A stretch of 64,000 bases of DNA from Isoetes taiwanensis (taxonomy: Eukaryota > Streptophyta > Lycopodiopsida > Isoetales > Isoetaceae). The translations under genes were made by a program, and so were the position numbers. The stretch covers positions 3,267,920-3,331,919 of the forward strand of contig JAJEKV010000107.1 in the NCBI GenBank assembly GCA_021234155.1, written 5' to 3'. Below the pieces are notes generated by a model that had not been told where the DNA came from, ran no database searches, and saw only the letters and a program-made list of their open reading frames with translations. This document shows, piece after piece, positions 25,655-34,138 of this stretch; positions within the stretch are counted from its first letter, which is position 1; each line of letters opens with the position of its first letter.

Positions 25655-26177
25655 TGTTGAATTTAAGTTGGTTCATCACATATTCTCGAGCTCGAGCAGC
25701 AATACATCAAGTTGTGCATATATTGTACAAGAAAGCTACGTGAAATTGTTCCACGGGTTATCTAGCCCTATTGTATAGCCCAGGGCAAATATTACACCAT
25801 TAAACCTATAAAGGCATTTAACGATATGGTTTTTGAACCATAAGGTTAATGGTTTGATTTATCCCATATTAAAACGCGGTACACGGCCCGATATCATGGA
25901 GGGAAACTCCATATGAATAAGAGCTTCGGCTAGGGCGGTAGATTCCGGTCACCATAACCACACGCCAATCGAGCCTATAAGATGGTGCATAGGCCTCATT
26001 GATTGAGCCGGTCCAGGAATTAAACTAAGGAGGAATCACAGTTGAATAGTGGTTCGATGGTTGTCTTCGAACGGGTCAAACATGCTTTCTGAGAAATAAG
26101 TCAATCTCTTTTCTACAGTGTTTATTTGCTACAGTATCCTATATTATAATGTTATTGGGTAAGTAAGTCGTCAACGA

Positions 26178-26206
26178 AACCCTAATCCTAACCCTAATTT
26201 TCACAT
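26178..26206. repeat. Short telomere-like motif
   Basis: AAACCCTAATCCTAACCCTAA-type sequence: three degenerate CCCTAA units close to the Helitron 5' end. It resembles a telo-box. Too short to be a true interstitial telomere tract. Confidence 0.5.
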
Positions 26207-26249
26207 TTAGTGTTTTTGAGATATGCGTATCGGGCCAGGGTCTTGCTTA

Positions 26250-26655
26250 TAGGTCGCCTCTTTACCATTCTCTTCCAAATCCGGCTGGCTTTACTTTTTT
26301 TATGCATTGTGGATAAGATCTGGAGAATCATGCAATCTCGACATTTAGGGTATCGGGCCAGGGTCCTCCCGTTTTTGTGTAGAAGATCTGGAGAATCAGG
26401 CAATCCATATCAAATGGTCTGTGAAGCAGTACAAAACTTGCTTATGGGTCGCCTCTTTACCATTCTTCAACTTCCAAATCTTGCTGGCTTTGCTTTTCTT
26501 ATGCATTGTGGATAAGATCTGGAGAAGCAGGCAATCCATGTCAAATGGTATGTGAAGCAGTACAAAACTTGCTTATGGGTTGCCTCTTTACCATTCTTCA
26601 GCTTCCAAATCCGGTTGGATTTGCTTTTCTTATGCATTGTGGATTAATTCGTTTT
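26250..26655. repeat. 131-bp tandem repeats inside the Helitron
   Basis: AGGCAATCCAT...AAATGG... begins at 26398 and again at 26529 (period 131), with the block GCCTCTTTACCATTCT...TTATGCATTGTGGAT present three times (near 26256, 26450 and 26583). The first copy is partial. Two copies of TATCGGGCCAGGGTC (26228 and 26351) precede it. Confidence 0.8.
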
Positions 26656-28463
26656 ATATTTTATAGTGGCTTTCTAATTAGGGTTCTCAGAGATATCAGG
26701 AAAACAGAAGCAAAGATTGATAGCTTGCTTCGTGGCAAAGCATCGTGCCGTCACATCCACAGAGAAGAAGAATGAAGAGAATCATGCAAGATACATTCAG
26801 GCTTGGATTGCAAGGTACAACATCTCGGGTTCTAAAGCAAGAGACACCCTTTGTAAGTTGTCATTTTGGATCTTTACCATCCTCTCTGTCTTTGACAAAA
26901 AAAAGTTGATTCCTTTAGTATCTGGTTTTGTGTCAGGTTTATCACAGTGCAAGTTGGTTCACATCTGCACATGTTTGGGGCACAGCTTTGTGGATTGTAA
27001 TTTAGAGTCTGGAGCTCTTTTGTGGTCTTAAAAGCTTGCCTTCTATACACCAAGTTCTCAATATGCCTGCTCTCTTTTACCTGCAATGGTATTTACGTCT
27101 GACTCATGTGCTTTGAACATCTCATACATACATTTTGTTTCATATTTTTCAATTTCATTTGCTTAAATCTTTGCTGTATTTTTCAACAGATTGGGAAGTG
27201 TTTGTCTTCTATACCCGACGAAACAAGATCTTTGGACGAGTTCTGCAGCGAATAGAGTTGGACTTAATACAGGGAATGCCATATTTACAAAGATGCCATA
27301 TTTAAGTTGCTCATCTGGTCAAAGAGCTGTTGATCTTTCTCGCAAGACAAGATTATGCTGGTTTTGACAAATGCTAGCAGTGCTTTTGACGATGACGGTT
27401 TTGTAAATGACATTTTGCAGATCATGATAGAGTAAAGTACTTTGCTGGATATGTGTAAATTTATATCTTTGAGTCAGCTTTGGATCCTTACCTATGGGCA
27501 CCCGGTGAGGCTATTAATTTGTTGTTTGCAGGTGCTTAGAATACTAGAAGGCGACAGAGTGATAAAAATAAGGAGTCCTTCTGCCAGGTTTATTCAAACG
27601 GGCAGTCCTTTTCACTTCTCTTCCCTTCAGCTAGGGTTTCTATTATTTGTAATAGAAACTAGACCTTGCTTCAATATTGTTGTACAGTAGAAACTTGCAT
27701 ATTATTTAATGGTCTTACTTAAAACGGAGCTATTCAAGACCAGCTTCTCTTCCAGGTATGAACAAGTTACTGATTTCTATTGCAGAGCTGAAGAGCTCGC
27801 CATGGCATACAGATTCCAGAAAAGGCATATTTGTTTATTATATTTTCTAATAATACTTCTGGTGCTAGACCGCATCCTAATACTCTGCCATTATAGATCG
27901 GCATGAATCATGCAGAGTTATTTATGCTGATATGTGGCACAAGGAAATCTGCCTTAGGAATCCACTGGAAATGCTTCAATATTGAGCTTCTAAAATGCAT
28001 ATAATTGCACCACATTGAGATTTATACTGAAAAAGTGATTGTGTATGGAATGGCAAAAACATTGCCTCTTTGTTTACATGGAGTTCTTCACAACTTCATC
28101 AAGAAGCATGGTCAACAATAGTAGACTATTGCATTATGTTGTGATTACACTGTTCTATCAAAATATAGAACACATTTAATGGAAATAGAATAAACTTTTT
28201 CTTTAATACAAAATCTAACATTCAAGGTTCACTATCTATTATGTCAATATATAATCTAACATGCAAGGTCCACTATACATCTACATAAGCTATATTGGCT
28301 TTCAATTTTTCATCCAAGATGCAAGGTTCAATATACATCCAGATAAGCTATGCTTCTAATTTTAACTATTGATGTGGGAATAACATATAGCCAATGCACT
28401 TATCAAAGATAACTGTACATTTAATAAATCTAGCCAAGGCATTTATAGGCTCTCAAGCAACAT

Positions 28464-28489
28464 CCAGCAGCGCTGGGCACCATTACTAT
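28464..28489 (+). other. Second, internal Helitron 3'-end-like motif
   Basis: CCAGC-AGC-GCTGG followed by GCACCATTACTAT is almost the same as the true terminus (28732-28760), but the last base is T rather than G and the outer hairpin pairs are lost. Confidence 0.7.
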
Positions 28490-28731
28490 GCAAAAAAATG
28501 TCTTAGGCTTTCTTCACTTTTAATTAGCAAACACATCATTCATAGCCCTAGCTCTTATACTGTACTATTCCTTAGCTCTGCAATGTGTACTTTTGTAGAT
28601 ATGAACAACATAAATTCAAATATGGAAACAACCTCAACAATTATTCCTACATGCTCCCAAGATGATCCAAGTGCCCAGAAGTTTCTCTATGCAAACGTAC
28701 AAGTTTTCAGCATTTACAGATTTTCAAATTA

Positions 28732-28760
28732 TGCCCAGCAACGCTGGGCACCATTACTAG
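28732..28760 (+). other. Helitron 3' terminal hairpin and CTAG end
   Basis: An 8-bp stem with a 3-base loop, then ten bases ending CTAG. This is the rolling-circle termination signal of Helitrons. Confidence 0.88.
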
Positions 28761-28921
28761 TTACTAAGGTTTTTATTGACATATTCAAACTATAACCTAT
28801 GGAATGATTATGAATTGATCATTGTCTTGATGTGTGATCATTGTGCATTGTCTTGATGGTATTCATAAATTCATCAAGCAATATTAAGAAATAGATTGAA
28901 GTGCATTGTCTATTTCTAACA

Positions 28922-30415
28922 TTTCTAACCTCTTCTTTGTTTTCTTTGGATGGCTTTCAGTTCAATCGCAATTGGAAATTATTGGGGCTACTTCTTTGTC
29001 TTCATTGATAGCTTCATTACTCTCCAGCCTACTGCACGGGGTGAACTTCATGTCAAACGAAGTAGGAGGAATGATGTTTCCGCACATTGGAGGGCGATAG
29101 TCATTGGGTTTGAGTGTAAGAAGGAATTATATGTCCTGGGGAAACATGTATACACACTATCTGATATAGCAAAATAGAAGATCGGATCTCGCTAACGCTT
29201 TCTGAGTTCTTAAATGATTCTTGGATAAACTTCGTGTCTTTTCTTTCTTCAATCGTAGTTTTTAGTAACCTGAATTTGTATTTTTGCTCGGGGCTTTGTA
29301 TTTCTGATATGTAGGACCTGGCGCTGTAGGGCCTGGCGCCATCGAGCTCCATAATGAGCGTGTTCCATTCTTTTCACTATGATATCAGTTATTTATTCTT
29401 TGAAGGTCATACAACGGTGCAACTCAGAAAGAATGGTATATGGTTTTGGAGCTAATACGATCCCTGGAAGAACAAGATAGTGAACTACCTATGCCCCATA
29501 TCTCTCAGTTTCACACTCGCCCTTTGGATAAGACAATGATTTTTTTGGCGAGAATGAAGCTAACCCAGAAAATATCGACTGCAATGAGAGAAAAGGATGG
29601 AGTATATGGGCATGTTAAGGTAAATATAGCTATGAACTTGTTCATTGCATTGTTTAACGATGTCGACGTTGTCAAGAAGACATCCAAGACGTACACAGTG
29701 AATGCTTTAGAGACTTTTTTGGATAAGATTTTATGTGAAGGTTGGTCCAGCAGATTGCATGAATCTGCGGAGAATATCGAATGTAGAATAAAGAAGGAGA
29801 GCACACAAATTAGGTATTCCATTCGAAAGCAGGCTTTGTCCTCGATGAAGGCAATGACAACATGTCTTATTGCCGGAAATGGAAAACTAAAGGATGACTA
29901 GCTCGTTTCATCGCCCAACCATCCCATCCAGGCGACTAATTTATCAAGTGGCCCAATTGAATTCTGAATGCACAGATAGATCCAGAACCCAATCCAATTC
30001 TTTCTAAGCGAGTTGTAAAGTCTCTTTGATCAATGGTTGCAATAAAGCCATGATGGTCAATTGGCAGTCACCAATTAAGCTAGTGTAACAAAGAACAAGA
30101 TGATGCTGATGGGATACATTCCGAGGTTATAGATTATAAAGGATGCTAGTGAATACATACCATGAGAGTCAAAGGAGAATGGACCTTATTTAATGTTAGA
30201 AGAAAGTTAAAGTCAGAATGTGAGCTGAATGTTTTTTGCTCTTTGTTAAATAATGTAAAATGTAGGAAAAAGATGGCAAGATCTACATAAGACAAAAGAT
30301 TCTTTACCACCATTACTTCTTTATGTATTTGATAATATATAACAGAACAATGAAAGATAGTTGGATTTGCTAGGTTAATCCCATATTACTTTAATGTCAA
30401 TAAAGTCTAACTGAG
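28922..30415. other. Unassigned DNA right of the copia element
   Basis: This continues the DNA left of 20200. It contains a plus-strand open frame at 29440-29901, listed separately, and no other recognised feature. The rest is AT-rich with stops in all frames. Confidence 0.5.
29440..29901 (+). CDS. Hypothetical protein or exon, 153 codons
   Basis: An open frame with a balanced, protein-like composition (alternating charged and hydrophobic residues, Lys/Glu-rich, few low-complexity runs). It reads MVLELIRSLEEQDSELPMPH at the start and ends with a stop at 29901. No signal peptide, membrane segment or family motif is recognised. It lies alone between transposons. It could be an exon of a decayed host gene or a transposon fragment. 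I cannot choose between these. Confidence 0.3.
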   Translation: MVLELIRSLEEQDSELPMPHISQFHTRPLDKTMIFLARMKLTQKISTAMREKDGVYGHVKVNIAMNLFIALFNDVDVVKKTSKTYTVNALETFLDKILCEGWSSRLHESAENIECRIKKESTQIRYSIRKQALSSMKAMTTCLIAGNGKLKDD

Positions 30416-30695
30416 TCAGTATAGCCATGGTGCAAATTAGTGTAGTTCATAAAATATGAAAGTGTTCTTTTTGCATCGTAGCGACGATGCAAATTACGCC
30501 ACTTCATGTAATATGAAACAATTATTTTTGCATCTGGATGGTGTGAATTAGGTACTATTACTTGTCCCCCATTAGTGTAGTTTAAAAAATAATGCAGTGT
30601 TATTTCTGCATCATAGCCATGGTGCGAATTAGCCTAGTTCATGTAATATGAAACATGCATTTTCGCATCGTGGCTACGGTGCGAATTAGGGCCAT
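30416..30695. repeat. Hairpin-bearing short tandem repeats, ~57-78 bp
   Basis: Four to five diverged units, each starting with a GCATCRTRGC/YAYGGTGC imperfect hairpin followed by AATTAG..TAGTTCATGTAATATGAAAC and a T-rich end. Unit starts are near 30416, 30473, 30530, 30608 and 30665. The best-paired hairpin is GCATCGTAGCGACGATGC (30473-30490). Confidence 0.8.
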
Positions 30696-30847
30696 TATTC
30701 ATCACGCAAATATAGGCATCCTTCACTCTCGCTTATTAAGATGCTCGACACTAAACTGTCATAAAAGAAGGCATTGCGCACGAGAATGGCAAAGAGAAAA
30801 TTAGATAAAGCATGGGAGTTGTTTAGCATATGGTATGACACAATAGT

Positions 30848-31914
30848 TCAGAAAGAATGGGATGAAGCATCGAGAAGAGTAATTGTCTCATCCCTCTGCG
30901 TGCAAAGAGGGCAGATCACAGAGACTTCTGAACGAAATCGATGAACAACAGTGTTTACCCGCACGCATCTATGAGTGATCTGCCACCATAAAATGGATAG
31001 TTTAGGATGAAGCAATTTATCCCATACCCATCGCCAGACTGCTTTACGATGAGGCTCGGGGATAACTAAAGGCCACTTTGGCGATGGAGGCAACACCTCG
31101 ATGAAGCAGACCCACATACATCGAGTGCACGGTGCTCCTCCTTAACACCGCCATGAACCACCGGAGGGTAGCCACGCCTTGTGGGTGTGGAGGAAGTGTA
31201 GCGCCTACTTTTTCCCAAATGCCCCGTCCCAACGAAGGAGAAGGAACTTCAATCTGAACTCATTCCACGTCAACAATCTTGTCTCATTATACCATGCAGA
31301 TACCGTGAGCACACTGCCGCTCGCCAATCGACGCGTCAATGGGCGGGACCAGAAGAGACCGAGGGGACAATCGCCTGACCAGTCACCCAAGGGGATCCAC
31401 CAACAACCGGGTCAGTAGGATCTGTGTGGGCCATTGGATGGAACTGAAACAAAGTGCGCACAGTCTCCTAAGCAGCTAGCAACCCCTTGAGGAAAAGAGA
31501 TGCATTAGGATATGGAGAAAGTGGATAGAATAATGCCCATGGGAGGAGAGGCTTAATGGATGGAGAGCCAAAGGAAATGCACATCTGAAAGACGGGTGAA
31601 TGAGACGCACACGGAGAATTATCGGCATTATTGAGAATCGCCATATGAACTTAGAAATCAGCACCTTGCTCTGAGAAGAAAGTGAATCATCCCGGCCCCC
31701 ACAAAGTTTAGGCATAATGCACTTCGTCCAACTAACTTTAACATCGGCTCCTTCTTGAGCCACCCCGGATGAAGTTCCCGGACGGTATGAACAATGAGTC
31801 GCATCTTTGTCATGCGGTGCCGCGGCAAGATGGATGCCATGTAGACATGTGTACCACTTTCGGGCCGGCTTTGCCACGATTACCACGACCGGCCACAACG
31901 GGAGAAAGGTCATT
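30848..31914 (-). pseudogene. LINE-D ORF2, 3' part: RT C-terminus and zf-RVT
   Basis: On the minus strand the segment 31913-31476 and its overlapping frame 31840-31658 give the region after the RT core, with the pattern VSWTKCIMPKLCGG, close to the usual W-K-C-P-K-GG box of plant LINEs. The segment 31117-30848 gives a zf-RVT domain (WDKLLHPKLSILWWQITHRC then CPLC). The sequence is cut at 31914, where the reading continues across the 13.4-kb insertion to 45303 and higher coordinates. Many frame changes. The 3' end is not clearly marked: I see no poly(A) run near 30800. Confidence 0.82.
31906..31914. repeat. Target-site duplication of the 13.4-kb element, left copy
   Basis: AAGGTCATT, next to the element start TAGCGAT at 31915. 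Its partner AAGCCCATT at 45295-45303 matches 7 of 9 bases. A 9-bp duplication is the Mutator-like size. Confidence 0.7.
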
Positions 31915-32105
31915 TAGCGATATCTATAGCGACGTCTAGGTCCCGCGTCTATCACGACGTCGGCGACGCGTGACCGCAGACGTGAACGGAGGCGTCGCAT
32001 CGCCGCCGTCGCATCGCGGCGTGCGTCGCATCGCGGCGTCGGCGATGACCTGAGGCGTGGATCGGGGCGTCGCATCGCGGCGTGGCGTCGCGCGTCGCGG
32101 CGTGG
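31915..32105. repeat. Left GCGTCG-rich terminal block
   Basis: About 190 bases made of variants of GTCGCATCGCGGCGT, including two exact copies of GCGTCGCATCGCGGCGT. It is followed by an A-run at 32108-32131. Repeated terminal or subterminal motifs of this kind are known transposase-binding layouts in plant DNA transposons. The binding role here is inference. Confidence 0.75.
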
Positions 32106-32131
32106 TTAAAAAAAAAAAAAAAAAAAAAAAA

Positions 32132-32839
32132 TAGTTGGAAAGAATTTTAATAGTTAATTACAATATCACATACAAGAGGCAAGTAGTGGCTATCTTTACG
32201 TGTTCCCTGTTAGGGGAAAACCCGTATAGCCAATTCTATAACAATAATACGACCAATATTAGACAATGACATTGAAAGTTAACGTGAACTAAGAGTTTAT
32301 AGCACTTACGAATCTATGTAAAAAAGCCTTTTCGGCGGAACCCAAGTGAGACGAATTCGTTTGTTTGAAGTTGTCTTGGCGGTCCGCGTGAGGCCGATGT
32401 TTTTCTTGGAATCCTTTGCACGTTCGAGAAAGTGATCTCGATTGCAAGGAATACAACATGACAAGTTAAATGTCTTATTTCAATTGAGCGAATGGCAACA
32501 AATAACAAATACCTTGATATCTTCCTTATGGACAGATTAGGTGGTTTAGGGACCTTTGACCAATGGGGCCTCCCAATTTTTGGCATTCGACTTCAATTTT
32601 GCAATCACTCTTTGCCTTTTCTATAAATCGATAGATTAACACAAAACAAAAGAATAAAATAAGACTATGACTAGGTCATGTACCTTCTTTTTCAAGCGGC
32701 TCCCCGTCATCGAAATGAGCCCCTTCCAAATGTCGGATTAGTGGGATTAAAAGCTAGAGTTGGCTAACATAGGCTTTAGGGTTATAAGCTAGATTTGGCC
32801 ACCTCTACCTAAGAATTACAAGAAAAGTCGACTTGGACC
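32132..32839. other. AT-rich interior of the 13.4-kb element, no firm gene
   Basis: A minus-strand open frame at 32586-32314 (90 codons, basic) has no domain I recognise and lies in a region with many stops in the same direction. It could be part of a captured or decayed transposon gene. Confidence 0.4.
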
Positions 32840-33130
32840 CGAACACACAGTCGTCTCCACTTTTCGTAGTGGATCGTAGTGGAGCCTACCGGTGCCTTTG
32901 AACAAGCCACTACAATTTTATTTTAAACCTAAAAAATAACAAGTGGTGTGGACTTGAACAGCACGTGGCCCTCTCCACTCTAGGTGGAGCCGGTTGTGCC
33001 CTGAACAAGCCACTCCTTAACCTAGGAAAAATATATGATCAGTGAAGTGGACTTTGAACCCGGGGTACATGGTCCTCCCCACTCTAGGTGGAACCCGACC
33101 CGTGCCCTTGAACAAACCCTCCATCAATTT
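32840..33130. repeat. Three tandem hairpin modules (CTCCACT..AGTGGAG type)
   Basis: CTCCACTTTTCGTAGTGGA (~32855), CTCCACTCTAGGTGGAG (~32973) and CCCCACTCTAGGTGGAA (~33076) are each followed by a variant of CCGG..GTGCCCTTGAACAAGCCA, at about 100-118-base spacing. The same module occurs once in the second element (near 48305). Confidence 0.8.
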
Positions 33131-33224
33131 TTAACCTACTTAAAATTATAAAAATAAAATGCAAGTGCGATCAACTTACCAAAAAGAAGGGCGTGTGTAA
33201 CAAGATCCCTCGACGGTCCAAATC

Positions 33225-33590
33225 GAAATAGAAAGCAACAAAGAGTTAGAAGAATAAGAACAACGAAAAAAAAAGATCAAGAAGAAACAAAAAAAAAAAA
33301 GAAGATGAAGAAATAGTAAAGCAAGAAAGAAAAAAATGAATGAATCAAAGAAGAAGAGAAGGGTGGGAGAAAGAAGAGAAGGGGAAAGAGGAGAAAAAAA
33401 GAAATTAGGGAAGAAAGAGAAGAATGGAAGAAATAAGAGAATGAAATGGAAGAAGATAGAAGAATGGAAGAATGGAAGAGTGAAATGAGGGAAGAATCAA
33501 GAAAGAAATGAGGAAAGAAGGAAAAAAAGAAGAAGAATGAAGAAACAAGAAGAAGAAAAAGAAGGAAAGAGATAGAAAAAAAATTGAAAT
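33225..33590. repeat. GA-rich low-complexity tract
   Basis: Almost pure purine on the plus strand (AAGAAGAAGAA-type). No coding claim. It occupies the same relative place as the GA tract at 48590-48930. Confidence 0.85.
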
Positions 33591-33769
33591 CTACACTAAA
33601 TCATTCAATCCAAAAAACCATTCAATCCAAAACCATGATCTACTAACCTTAAAAAGAGTGCTTGCAAGTCGCTCAAGGTCAAATAAGCGCCCGAAAGATC
33701 GCCTAAAATAGTCGATAGAAAGAAGCCTAGAAATGGTCCCTTTAAAAGACGGCCATGGATCGAAAAAAA

Positions 33770-33950
33770 GCACGGCGTCAAGATGCGGCGCCGCGGACGT
33801 CGCATCTGGCGTAATTTTAATCAGATATACGATTTCGAAATCAGATAATCATATATACGATTTGAAATCGTTATATCATTTCAAAAATCGTATATCTGTT
33901 TAACGTCGCATGCGGCGTGTCCGCGACGTATTTTGTTATAGCGACGCCTA
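33770..33950. repeat. Internal GCGTCG-rich block with 14-bp inverted repeat
   Basis: Two GCG-rich pieces, each with the core CGTCGCATSYGGCG, flank an AT-rich palindrome. Its arms CAGATATACGATTT (33822-33835) and AAATCGTATATCTG (33885-33898) are perfect inverted repeats with a 49-base spacer that also contains a smaller inverted repeat. It ends with TTATAGCGACGCCTAAC, a near-repeat of CTATAGCGACGTCTAGG at the element's left end, in the same orientation. Confidence 0.72.
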
Positions 33951-34138
33951 ACACTTTTTAATTTTTTGGTGCCTTTTTTCATCGATGGTTATGAAAGTTT
34001 GTCCATATGCTAATTTGGACATTCCCAAGCCATATATGTTGATCAAAATCACATTCGGATTTAACCAATTTTCTATTGCTACTACTTACGAATGTGTTTT
34101 GATGTTTGAGCACGGGGTGGCATGTTTGAGCCCTGGGG

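Larger units (their letters stand above)
23522..25660 (+). pseudogene. Copia reverse transcriptase and RNase H, interrupted by a MITE
   Basis: RT starts with the EQWHKAMNDEMDSF and GCKWLFKIK blocks and reads to KGYTQR at about 23765. There a fold-back element interrupts it. It resumes at about 24323 with GLDFEETYSPIVKL, then HHMDVKTAFLNAKLEEKVFM, and YVDD, the catalytic site, at 24676-24687. More frameshifts occur near 24530, 24700-24780 and 25195. RNase H is seen from about 25185 (DADWGG, then STSGFVVFLGG, SSAEAEYTA, LDNQSR, NPVHHDRTKHIE), ending at 25660. The strong motif match makes the identity certain. The many frame changes make it a pseudogene. Confidence 0.92.
26137..28760 (+). mobile_element. 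Non-autonomous Helitron inserted between A and T of the copia 3' LTR
   Basis: The insert starts TCCTATATTATAATG and ends ATTACTAG. It sits exactly between host A (26136) and host T (28761), with no target duplication. An 8-bp perfect hairpin (TGCCCAGC-AAC-GCTGGGCA, 28732-28750) lies 10 bases before the CTAG end. TC start, CTRR end, A/T insertion and the 3' hairpin are the defining Helitron features (rolling-circle transposition). No Rep/helicase coding is seen in its 2.6 kb, so it depends on a partner element. Inside are 131-bp tandem repeats, short exon-like open frames near 26717-27031 that may be captured gene pieces (no product recognised), and a second copy of the 3' end motif at 28464-28489. 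Confidence 0.9.
20201..28921 (+). mobile_element. Ty1/copia LTR retrotransposon, nested and decayed
   Basis: LTRs begin TGTTGA and end CTAACA. The internal order is primer-binding site, gag with two zinc knuckles, protease remnant, integrase, RT, RNase H, polypurine tract. Integrase before RT defines the Ty1/copia class. After removing two inserted elements (MITE 23767-24322, Helitron 26137-28760) the element is about 5.5 kb. The flanking pentamers are TCTCT (20196-20200) and TTTCT (28922-28926), a duplication with one mismatch. Several frameshifts in gag, between protease and integrase, after integrase and in RT make it non-autonomous as written. Confidence 0.93.
25655..28921 (+). repeat. 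Copia 3' LTR, split by a Helitron
   Basis: 25655-26136 matches the first part of the 5' LTR (20201-20674) and 28761-28921 matches its last 161 bases exactly. The 2624 bases between are an insertion. Joining the two parts restores the 5' LTR sequence CTACAGTATTACTAAGG without gain or loss of a base. Confidence 0.93.

Noticed and set aside
26178-26206. True interstitial telomere
   Set aside because: Only about three degenerate CCCTAA units. A telo-box-like word is enough to explain it.
30416-30695. CRISPR-like array of repeats and spacers
   Set aside because: The units are contiguous diverged tandem repeats without unique spacers, in a plant genome context.
31476-31913. An independent gene unrelated to the LINE
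   Set aside because: VSWTKCIMPKLCGG and the downstream zf-RVT place it in a LINE ORF2, continuous with 45295-46627 once the insertion is removed.
31921-33950. A compact 2-kb Mutator-like element ending at the internal GCGTCG block
   Set aside because: The TATAGCGACG word at 33938 is in the same orientation as the left end rather than inverted, and no 9-bp duplication partners 31906-31914 there, whereas 45295-45303 does.
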